Source: Leucocoprinus leucothites
Lineage: Eukaryota; Basidiomycota; Agaricomycetes; Agaricales; Agaricaceae
DNA: 64,000 nucleotides
Reading direction: 5' to 3'
Assembly: GCA_013368445.1 (NCBI GenBank)
Contig: JAACJO010000005.1
Span: forward strand, 2,232,001 to 2,296,000
Below are positions 46,615 through 56,769 of the stretch, in pieces; position 1 is the first letter of the stretch, and each line of letters begins with the position of its first letter. The translations under genes were made by a program, and so were the position numbers. The notes under the pieces are model-generated. The model was not told the DNA's origin. It did no database searches and worked only from the letters and a program-made list of their open reading frames with translations.

Positions 46615-48319
46615 TCAGTCTAGCGTTAGCCTCATTTGTTCAAGTGGTATGGGCACGAAATTCTCCAGCACAATCGACCGCGAGGCCAGCTCCGGTTCGC
46701 AGTGTGGCGGAACAAGCTGTCGGATCAGGTCCGGTCGCACAGAGAGCTCTGTTGGTGCCACCATCAATTATCACAAATCATCTTTCCGAAAATGCCCTTC
46801 TCCACTCACCCTCGCGTGTAAAGTTGAACAGAGGTGGGAAATCCCGTCCATTCGGCATTCTCGCTCCCTCGATCCGTAGCTCGTCAAAGAACGGGTGGAC
46901 CATCGCCTCGACCGCACTCAATCGTTGCCCAGGCGTGTACTCCAATAGCTTCGACACCAAATCAATCGCTTCAGGTGCCGTGCGGGGCCGGAAGACCTGA
47001 GCCGAACGATAAGCCCATCAGCACCGAATACAGTCAAATTAACATACTTTGGAAAACGGGTGTGGCTTGATTTGTGGGAATTTGTGCTCCATATAGTTTG
47101 GGTTCATCGTCTTGATCTGCTCTCGCGATGGTGTACCCAGCACCTTGATAATCTCTACCAACTGGTCAATACCACTCTCTCCAGGGAACAATGGTTGTCC
47201 GAGCATGAGCTCCGCCATGACACATCCTGTTGACCAGATGTCTGGGTGAGGAGTCACTCTAAATTAGCTAAACTCGACGTGTTCTATAAAAAGACAGTAA
47301 CGTACCGATATTGGTAGTGTAGTTGGTTGCACCAAAAATGAGTTCAGGCGCTCGGTAGTATCTTGAGCAGATGTAGCTGACGTTGGGTTCGCCTGCAACG
47401 AGGATCTTGGCAGAGCCAAAATCACAGAGCTTGAGGACGCCCGTTCCTGGGTTCAAGAGGAGATTCTGCGGCTTGATATCGCGGTGGCAGATACCAACAG
47501 AGTGGATATAGGCAAGGGAACGGAGGAGCTGGTACATGTACAGTTTGATCTGGAGCATTGGCATCGGTTGTTTGAGTTTGGCATAATGGCGGCTGGCGCG
47601 GTAGACGGTTTCAGGGACATATTCCAATACAAGATTAAGATACACTTCGTCTTTCTATCGCAGTACATCAGTTAAAGGCATCCCAGAATAGCGAGCTGAG
47701 AGCATACCTTGTCGCCATTCGAGTAAAAGAAAGCTTTGAGGTCGACAACATTAGGGTGGGAAACTAGTCTCATAATCTGGAGCTCGCGATTCTAGAAAAC
47801 AAAGTGTGCGATTAGCTTCAGGGGAACAAACGCGATGATCGGTCGTAGGAGGGAGAGGAGAGGAGGGTAGGGGAAGAGATGAAAAGCGATTGATCCGCAG
47901 CTAACCTTGAATCGCTTGTCCTGCAACACCTTCTTAATAGCAATATCCTCGCCTTCGCCTTGGGTTGCGAGGAGCTTTGCCTGAAAGACAACACCAAAAG
48001 AGCCGTTCCCGACGACTTTGCAGTTGGTGTATGAGATTTCCTTGGTGTCTCCACTCTTGCCATCAGAGGCAATGACCTTGACGACTTTGTGGGGATCGTC
48101 GATGGCTGATAGATAAAGGGACGCGTAACGGGCAGGTCGATCGGCGACGATTTACAAACAGAGAGGGGGAAAAGTGCGGTGACAAGGCATTGTGGAGATG
48201 GCGTGCGGGCAATGTGTTGCGAAGAAAAAAAGGATAGGGAATGAGCCACAGAGTGCAGGAAAGTAGGAAAAAGACATACGAGAGATCTTGACACCGTTTA
48301 TAGGCCCGTGTGTCGCCAT
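46615..48319 (-). CDS. GSK3: Glycogen synthase kinase 3 (shaggy/Skp1 type)
   Basis: Ser/Thr kinase of the CMGC group. The start [13 protein letters not shown] is followed by [21 protein letters not shown] and [17 protein letters not shown] (glycine loop), then [13 protein letters not shown] with the ATP Lys. The catalytic loop is [15 protein letters not shown] and the Mg motif CDFGSAK. The activation loop reads [22 protein letters not shown] with the regulatory Tyr and the Arg of the phosphate-binding pocket. The C-lobe continues [21 protein letters not shown] to [19 protein letters not shown]. The C-terminal tail ends MRLTLD with stop 46615-46617. About 400 residues and six introns, as in other basidiomycetes. 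It lies upstream of the F-box gene on the same strand. Confidence 0.94.
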
Positions 48320-50312
48320 GACTGAGAAGTACAGAGGCTGTTGTTGTTGCTGCTGGGACGAGAGTCACGAATAGCACGAGGCAGGTCGTAAGTGGATGTG
48401 GGAGACAAGGGGAAGAGTGGGTGAGGTGGTGGCGGTGAGTTGACTGGCGCTGGTAAAAGGGAGATTTAAGAGATGGAAGTCGGAGGGAGAAGAGGGATGA
48501 GCTGGGAAGAGAGAGAGAGGGCAGAACGACACAGAGCGATCATCAAGTGACCCTCTCTCAGACAAAACATGTACAAACAACCTTCCTCCACTCCCCTCCG
48601 CTCTGACTGCTCTTCCCACCGTCGTTATTCAGTCTGTACGTTATCTTCGTTCCTCTTCATGTTTCCAGGCCCAGCTTTCGACACACGCCACCGCAGTATT
48701 TTACCTACTGCTGCCGGCTTCCGACCCTCCTCGAAGGGGCGGCAACGAGTAGCTTAGACTATCGATCGATGCTTCTCCTCCATTATGTTCTGTTCTCTTT
48801 GATAGATTCAACATACATATCCCCTTCCGGCCATGCGCCGACTTGCTGCTCCCTGTAGACTGTTAGAATATACTTATACACAGTGGGAAAGTGAGGAATA
48901 TTCTCAGGCCCGGACAATTGGACCGCCTCGGTGGCCAGAAAGAGAAAGACTTGCCATCAACTCCAAAAGCCCTGCACCACCTTCACCAAGACATGACTAT
49001 AACACAAACAGATCTTCACTTCTCCAAAGATCCACGGAACCAATCTCTCCGCGATCCAAAGTCTGTTCCCCGTTTCCCAAATCCGTGTCGAACCCACCGA
49101 CGCCCAGATCCAGTCTGCCTCGCGCAAAGTATTTGCGGATCTCGCACAGCTGCCAGCGTCTTCCGCTTGACGCCTGTCCAATGTCATGTTGATATACCAG
49201 GCATCCCTCTTGACACCTTTGGTCCAACCTGCTTCTATCCCCGTCAATTACTCTTGTAGTTGTCAATTTTCAACGACGGCCAGGGCAACCACCTTGAGTC
49301 TGTCCATGTCAACCCCGCTGCCAGCAGATCTCCGGGCACAATTGTCCTTCAGATCCATGGGCAGAGAGAGAAACAGCGAGAGATTGCTCGAGAATCTCGC
49401 TCTCTCGAATTCGAAGCCCGGGGAATAGCCTTCAAAGAAACTCGTCAGCCAGTTAGTAGTCTAAGCCACTATTGTGGCACGATGAAAAGGATGAGCTTGT
49501 CACAGAGCCAGAGCAAGAGGCAAAAGCATGTGTACGCGTCGACCTCTTACTTAGCCTGTGAGTGTTTTCAACAGCCACACCATCAATCCCCAGCTTTCGG
49601 CAGACCCTCCTACCGCGGCATCTCCATGCCTGAGATAAGATAAACTACGAAATAGCCATTTTTCCGACAACTAACCAGTGTGATATGTCCCCGACTCCGA
49701 CGGCGTCCTACCCGCCGGCTTTCCCTCTGTCTGCCACTTGCTAAATGGCCGTGTCTTCCGGGCCTCACATGCACAACTATCAACGACTACCATTCCCTGC
49801 CCATTCGTTCACGCGGCACTCCTATTTGCGAAAGAAGACCTCGGTCTCAGGCCCGACCCTTACCTCATAACCTCAGCCGGCGGGAAATCAGACCCACTTT
49901 CTCACTCATTTTTCCCCTTGATCTAAATTTCATTTTTTTCTCTCCCACCCAAAATAAGCCAGAGTACCTTCACCGGCCGCCAGATCACTGGGCCTACAGC
50001 GCAGTACATCTCTCAACGAGGAAGTAGAAGGCATATTACGCAACTAAGTCACCTATGAGGCAAGATCTACACGAAGCGCCTTGATCAATCTGGCAGGCTT
50101 GAGGGTAACCAATCTCAAGCTTGAGAGGCCGAAATCTGCATCCCTCAATGCACTCTTCCTTTACATTTTCGGCTTTACCTCCGCACCTCTTTATTTATAT
50201 CTTTTTGCATGTGCAGCCCATGCGCCTCTCCTCTCTCCTCTCCTTGATATAAATTCCCTTCTCCCTCTTCGCGTGTGCCCCACTGGTCATATTTCCTTTC
50301 CGTATCCACACT
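48320..50312. other. Long divergent intergenic region, no confident gene
   Basis: About 2 kb between the GSK-3 start and the MFS transporter start, the longest gap in the window. It is pyrimidine-rich, with many short Ser/Pro/Arg-type open frames that look like composition artefacts. One stretch at about 49467-49562 reads in one frame as an acidic peptide (LLWHDEKDELVTEPEQEAKA...) ending at a stop and preceded by an AG acceptor-like site; upstream exons could not be joined to it. No tRNA or repeat was found. Probably leader introns and regulatory sequence for GSK-3 and the transporter. Confidence 0.4.
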
Positions 50313-53050
50313 ATGTCATCACCTCCTCCTCCTCCTCCGCAAAGCTGGACTACTGGCTCGATGACTACTTGTACTCTTCATAGACAAAGCATAGACAGCA
50401 CTCGTCCTACGAGTGCTATTTCTCATACGAACCACTCGCACTCTCATGCTCAACCTCTCCGGCTAAACGATGCCCGACACCCGGACAACAATAATCATCA
50501 TCACCAGCCCTCGCGGACAGGTAAACTGCGCACATATCCAGGTAATGGGACTCCTGACGACCCACACATTGTCGACTGGGACCTCGACGATCCAGAAAAC
50601 CCGTACAACTGGTCAAAAGCTCGGCGATGGTTTATTACAGCTCAGGTGATAATATCTTCCCCCTCAATCTCGAGCCAACACAGACTCAATCCTTTTCACC
50701 CCTGTTACACAGCTCGCATTGAGCACATTTACAGTTTCATTCAGCAGTTCTGCCTACAGTGGAGGACTGCAAGGCATCCAACACGACTTGAACGTGTCGG
50801 ATGATATCTCCATCCTCGGTATTTCTCTCTACGTCCTGGGATTTGCATTAGGGTACATCAACCTTCCTTTCTCGAAACTTCGAAAGGCCCACATTGAATC
50901 TTCTTTTTTTAGACCTCTATTTTTCGCGCCACTTGGAGAGGTATGTCTTGTGATATGCCGCTAGCCAGTTTCCCTTGTATAACCTCTTGCATGTGCCCTC
51001 TTTCAATAATCTACAGATGTTCGGCCGAGTGAGTAATTTGTCTGCTTTCCACCCATAATCCAGCCGAACCGGATCTGACTGCAGTACATTCTCAAATTAT
51101 CCAGCGCATTATCTTTCTCATGACACTCTCAGTATACAGCCTTTTCCAAATCCAAGGCGCATTCAGCAAGAATCTACCAACTCTTCTCTCTTGTCGTCTC
51201 CTAACCGGTATCACTGGCTCCTCTCGTGCGTAATAATCCTTCCTCCGGAACCCCTCACGTCGTTTCCTACTTACACCTTTTCATTTCCTACCTAGCGCTA
51301 ACCAACGCCGGTGGCGCAGTATCCGATATTTGGAATTTCCGCGAAAGGGGTCTTGCCTCTGCCATATACGCAACCGTTCCATTTTTAGGTCCAGGTACAT
51401 ACACGCCCTTGCCTTCTGCCGCTCGTCATCATCAGCTAATTAACCGCTACTGTACGACCCAGTGATCGGACCTATCGTAGGCGGTTTCGTAGCACAAAAC
51501 CCTCGACTGGGATGGCACTTTAATTTTTGGATCATGTTCATGTTCTCTGTCCTCACGCTGGTCATTGGATACCTCTATACTCCTGAAACGGTACGTCCTC
51601 GATAACCCTTTCATTGATCGAGAACTGAATCCGTTCCGGTGGTTAGTATAAACCGGTTTTACTCCGGTGGAGGGCACAGAAGCTTCAGCAGGCATCGAAC
51701 AATACAGTATACTATACCACCTCATACGACCTCCACCGCTCCAAATCATTCTTCCAAATCATGCGTACGAATCTCAGTAGACCGTTCGGTAAGCTTTCAA
51801 AAGATAAACGTACGCCGACAATGTGTAACCACCGCAACCTCTTAGTCTTCGTCATCACAGAGCCTATCGTTCTCCTTCTCGCAATCTACATCTCCATCGT
51901 CTACGGCACCCTATATGCACTCTTCTCCGCCTTTCCCATCGTCTTCCAACACCACAGAGGCTTCTCACCAGGTCAAGGCGGCCTAGCTTTTATCGGAGTC
52001 GGAGTTGGTGTTATCCTAGGTACCGGATCGCAGTCGATACAGAACAGGATATACTGGCGAAGCATGGACCAAAGTGAAACAGGTCGTGCACCTCCCGAAG
52101 CGTAAGCTCTCTTTTTAGATGAAAATGCCTTTTTAAGCTCATGTGTGATATGTATTTTTGACAGCCGTCTTCATATGGCCATGATTGGAGGTGTACTTGC
52201 CCCCGCAGGTCTCTGGTGGTTCGCATGGTACGTCTTGGCATCCTCCCAACCCCCGTATCCAACTAACTCCCTTCGATATACAGGACATCAACACCAAGTA
52301 TACACTGGATAGTTCCGATTCTCGCTGGGGTACCATTCGGCATCGGAGTCGCACAGATATTACAAAGTCTCACAGCGTACCTTATGGATACGTACAATGT
52401 ATACTTTGCTAGTGCCATTGCGGCAACGGTCGTTTTACGTTCGTGTTGCGGTGCTGCTTTCCCGTTGTTTAGTCCAGCTATGTTTGAGGCTCTCGGAGAT
52501 CAATGGGCTATGAGCGTGTTTGCGGCCTTGTCAACTGCGTGTATGCCTATTCCTGTGCTTTTTTGGGTGCGTTTACTCCTTCAGTTTTTGAAGTGGTTTA
52601 TCTAATGTTTTTATTTTTACTGTCTATTTGTAGAAGTACGGATGGTGGATCAGGAGTAAATCCCGTGCAGCGTATAAAGATGGCGATCTAGACTTTGAAC
52701 ACGATTCACCGTCAAACCCTACCACAAGCATTGGAAAATTCTCGCAGCTCGACACGACTCACGAAAAAGAAAACGCCGCCTCCATGGACATCGCACACCC
52801 TGGGCTTAGCGCCAACCATTCACTTCATTACGATAGTCCTCAGCAACCACAACAACCCTCGAATGTTGCCGTATCTGAGGTACACCGTCGACCCCGGCTG
52901 TCACTTCATCAAGACTGTATTCCTCGAGAAATAGACTCGGCAACAGTTGACCTGGCAGTGGATCATAGTCCACATGGCCATGCAGACTATCACGAAAATC
53001 GACACGCTGGTATGGGTGACGTTGGTGTTGGGTCCGGTGCTAGAAGCTAA
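50313..53050 (+). CDS. Major facilitator superfamily transporter (DHA1 drug/polyamine-type)
   Basis: Twelve-TM proton antiporter of the fungal DHA1 group. The N-terminus is Pro-rich then His/Asn-rich and leads to the family marker DPENPYNWSKARRWFIT just before TM1. TM1-2 include STFTVSFSSSAYSGGLQGIQ and LGISLYVLGFALG. Motif A region PLFFAPLGEMFGR is followed by RIIFLMTLSVYSLFQ, and the antiporter motif C-like FLGPVIGPIVGGFV spans an intron near 51460. The second half holds GLAFIGVGVGVILG and VPILAGVPFGIGVAQI. The C-terminal tail from 52650 is long, hydrophilic and His-rich, ending VGVGSGARS at TAA 53048-53050. About eight introns. The substrate is not predictable; relatives export drugs or polyamines. 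Confidence 0.86.
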
Positions 53051-54378
53051 GTTGTTTGATCCTCTGCCTCGGGTCTTGGGAGTGCCGATCTCCTTTCATC
53101 CGCATGGTACCATATTTTCCTTGGCTTTGGTTTAGCCCAATAGAGTCGGCGATAGTCAGCTCTTCGGCAAGCTCAATGCGTTGATCGTCCCAGGTGGGAC
53201 ATCTGTTCAGGCGTTCAGGCACCGAGCGCCTTCACTTTTCATGTTATGTGGCTACTTATATTATCCTGATGATGACACAAAGTCTCTGAGAATGGTCGGT
53301 ATTCATTCTATTTCTGTTATCGCCGATCCTAGAATTGTTTCACTTTGGCGACTGGGATGTGGACCCAATTTTAGACACATTGACGTATCATAGATACACT
53401 GCATAGCACTGCATGCACACTTGCCACTTGTGATGTTTCGTGATTTGAATGACGCAGTGGTGTTTGATGTACATACTTAATTTATGTTTGTCATTCCTTG
53501 ACAAATTGTCGACAAGAGTACGTTAAGTAACTATTAAATTGTCTAGTTGATTTTGAGGTACTGTTAAATGTGACCTGTCTACCGTAACCCCTGTTATCGC
53601 TTTTGTAATTCTGTACTCGCATATGTAATAGAGATATTTCTGGAGATAGTATTTGGCCCTTCGTCCGATGCCAACCGCGTGAACGTGAAGCATTCCCGCG
53701 TCTTTGAGTCCGGTAATGAGGTGCTTGTCAAATGAGCACCCGCTTGGAACGTTTCTGGCCAAGACGAATCCAACCATTTAACCCTCGGTTTCTCTCTGAA
53801 TTGAACATCTGAATGATCCCCAATTTGTGTCATCGGGCAAAGGGTCAGCCGAATCTTTGTATTGAGCCAGTTGCATTTCCTCTCGGGTATGTGTTTCCCG
53901 AAGAATCCTACCCCAAAACCGCCCCATGCTGCTGGCTGGGCCCCTCTGGATTACGATTATCTCCAAAGGTTTCAATTCTCGGTCCTGTGAGCCATTTCCA
54001 ACCGAAGGGTTGATACTTTACAGCCATGGGGAGGATAATAATTCCGGGTTCTGTTTTGTCTCGCTCAAAGAAGTGGACGAGTAGCTTTTAAGATGAAGAG
54101 GAGAGGAGCGCGCTGATGTCGAGTGTCTGATCGAGCCTCGTTTTCGCTTAATACAGCTGGGATAGAGATTCGTGGGAGTACCTGGTGCCTTGGAACCAAT
54201 ATTATTGAAGCAATCTACCGCGATGACACATATATAAGTACACATTATTATGGATACGAGAAGACCGAGGCGGGAGAAAGGAAATAGAGGAACGACTGAA
54301 GGTCTAGTATCTTTATCTCTTGAAGTTCAGTAGGTGCATAGAGCTAAGTAACGGATGACTTCCTAGGCCTAGCGAGTC
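53051..54378. other. Convergent intergenic region, no gene seen
   Basis: About 1.3 kb between the MFS stop and the RNase Z stop. Open frames up to 84 codons occur on both strands but carry no recognised motif and no credible start-splice structure. Both flanking genes end here, so a terminator-rich non-coding spacer is the simplest reading; it is long for convergent genes in this window (others are 55-280 bases). Confidence 0.4.
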
Positions 54379-56672
54379 TCATTCTTGGTTTCCCTCAAGT
54401 TTCCTCTGATTTTCAGCATGTTCAGAGCTCGAATCATTCTCATACTTGATATTTGCAGCAGCCATACTCCTCGCAATAACAGGATCACGTTCCAGTCCCT
54501 CTAGGTCTCCAGTGGCGTCCACGCGAGGTTGATCCCGAGGCGCCTCTAGAGCCTCTGCCAGTGCCGTTACTGTTGCTATGGCCGCGTCCACGGGCATAGG
54601 GATGGGCATTCCCCCTCCCATGGGCGTGAGGCCGTATGGACCCACTACCCCCGGCATGCCCATCTCCATCTCTATCCCGACTCCCATCCCGATGCCCATC
54701 CCCATTGACATTCCTATTCCTGTGCCGTGGACGGCGTTTGCGCCTGCCGCGGCTGCCATCTGCATCATCTGTTGCATCTGCGCAAAAGCAAGAAATGATT
54801 GAGCCTGTTGTATGGGATCGAATCCCGGTAGAGGACCATAATAGCCAGGCTGACCTGTCGCCTGAAAGGGTAAAGTTGGACTTGGAATATTGCCTAGAGG
54901 GACACTTTGTTGAAAGCCAGGATTAACAGCGAGAGGACCGTTTTGATTGTTCCAAGTGGTAGGGGGTTGCATGTTATTGTGTTGCGGAAAGTTGCCGGTA
55001 CCTACCGGCTGTCGGGCAGACACAAACGTATTTGTCTGTGGCGGAGGTTTCTGAGGGAGTGAAGGTGGCAAATAGGACGTTGAGACGGATACAGAAGATG
55101 TGGCTGAAACTTCCATGGTGTCAGGGGTAGAAATCTCTTTGATAAGCCTAGGCTCTGGTACAAGTACGCGCATGAAATCCAGAGCAACGATGGCTTGGTC
55201 GCCAGAAGAAGGATCCCAGGCTCTTGTCGCCTTTTCTTCCAAGTCATCCAGAAGGTTGTGAGTAAAGCCGCGTCTGTTATCACCCACAGTCGGGGCAGGA
55301 AACCTGAGGCAAAGGGCACATTACAAATGGCTGTGAGAAGGAACATTGAATGGAGAGAGTTAATGATATTACCTGCTTCCAATATGGTTTAAAACAAGTT
55401 TCTGTGCATTGACACGTTTGGCGAATTCTCCAGCCATCATAGGTGTAGAATGGCCTCTTGCCAACGTTGTCTTCATAACGTCCTCAATGCTCCTTTTTGA
55501 TAGCTTTCCATGGAGGTCGTTCGCTGCAGATATCGTAGAGTCCGTCGCCTCATGGATGAGTAAAGTAGGGCTGGGATTTTCACACAAGGGAATGATGGAT
55601 GAAGGATCATAAGTGTCCCCAAGAACAACCACTTTGCGCCTGGGTGATGTGGTTTCGTCAAAGACGTAGCCAATACATGGTTCTGTAAAGTATTATGGCT
55701 GGAGAATCGACCTTTGCAGGCGCACTTACCACGATGGAGGATAGGGCCCGCGTGGACAGAGAACTGTGTGGCTCGTCTAGAGTATATATGAGAAGCAATG
55801 TCGCACCATAGTCCTTGGGTGTCGGCCAGGATGTCGTTCCCCGGTGTTTCGCTGCAGTGCAAGATATCCCAGTCCTTATAGCTTGAACCTGAGTCCTGGT
55901 CGTGCTCGTCAGGCGGTGGATTACAGGGTGTGATGGGGTCATCACTCTTAAGAAGTTCGTGGACGACATATGTATCATCAGAGCGTGTAAACGTCATTTT
56001 GAGGTTTTGACGAATGAATGAGCGTAAACCACAAGGACCGTAAATATGTATTGCTGGCTAGAGTGAAGACCCTTGTTGGATAATGCAAGGTCAGTAGATA
56101 AGGGTCACGTACCGCTTTTCTATTTTCAATAGCATTTGAAGGTGGGGGAGGGGCGTCAATACGGGGTGCGCGAAGGATATTTCGCAGAAGGGTTGGAATT
56201 CCCATAATATGGTCAGCTGGAATGTAAGTGATTTAGAAGAAAAGTATGCCACAGAATGGGAGTAGGCACCATGCATATGAGTCACGAAGAGTTTGGTGAT
56301 TTGGCTGATCCTGACGCGCGGGACATTTGACCTTTGAGGTTGGAGCACGAATTGTCGAGTTGTCCCCTCGGCGCAGTCGACCACTGTAAGTCATAGTGAG
56401 AAGTAGAAGGGTATTTCTACAAGGGACCTACTCCAAAGGTTATTGCCCTCAAAGAAGTCACAGACAAGAGAAGAGCAGTTGCGATTCTGGGTGGGACCTC
56501 CACCGCTAGAAGTACCGAGGAAGGTTACACTCATTGGGTACACCATTCTTTCACTGGTGTCAATTAATATCGGTTTCCGCGACGCAAAGGAGTGTATAGA
56601 GCGGATCAGGGGACGGTAGGATGAATTAAAGCGTGACCGAAGAATATTGGCGCCGAAGGGAGATGGTGGCAT
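54379..56672 (-). CDS. tRNA 3' processing endonuclease (RNase Z) with long low-complexity tail
   Basis: Metallo-beta-lactamase-fold nuclease that removes tRNA 3' trailers. From MPPSPFGANILRSRFNSSYR the N-terminus is basic and Ser-rich, like a mitochondrial presequence (an upstream ATG at 56771 would overlap the divergent gene). Motifs in order: SVTFLGTSSGGGPTQNRN, VVDCAEGTTRQF, FVTHMHADHIMGIP (HxHxDH, intron inside the Ala codon near 56265), HIYGPCGLRSFI, KVVVLGDTYD, LLIHEATDS, ARGHSTPMMAG and LVLNHIGSRF. This is the short-form domain layout. After RVLVPEPRLIKEI a tail of over 200 residues follows, Gln/Pro/Asn-rich and then Met/Gly-rich (54600-54740). Stop at 54379. The catalytic core looks complete. 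Confidence 0.88.
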
Positions 56673-56769
56673 AGGTTTGGGAAAGGCGCGTCCACGTGAC
56701 TGACGCGGGCTGACAGTAGGAAATGAACCATAAACGCCTGATCCTTCTTTGAGTCTCCAACATCCCTCC

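Noticed and set aside
48833..49259. Overlapping Ser/Pro/Arg-rich frames upstream of the MFS gene
   Set aside because: Two frames on one strand and one on the other are open at the same place, which points to base composition; no family motif and no supported splicing.
54578..54926. Plus-strand Pro/Ile/Met-rich frames
   Set aside because: Complement of the Met/Gly and Gln/Pro-rich tail of RNase Z; the minus frame continues from a conserved catalytic core.
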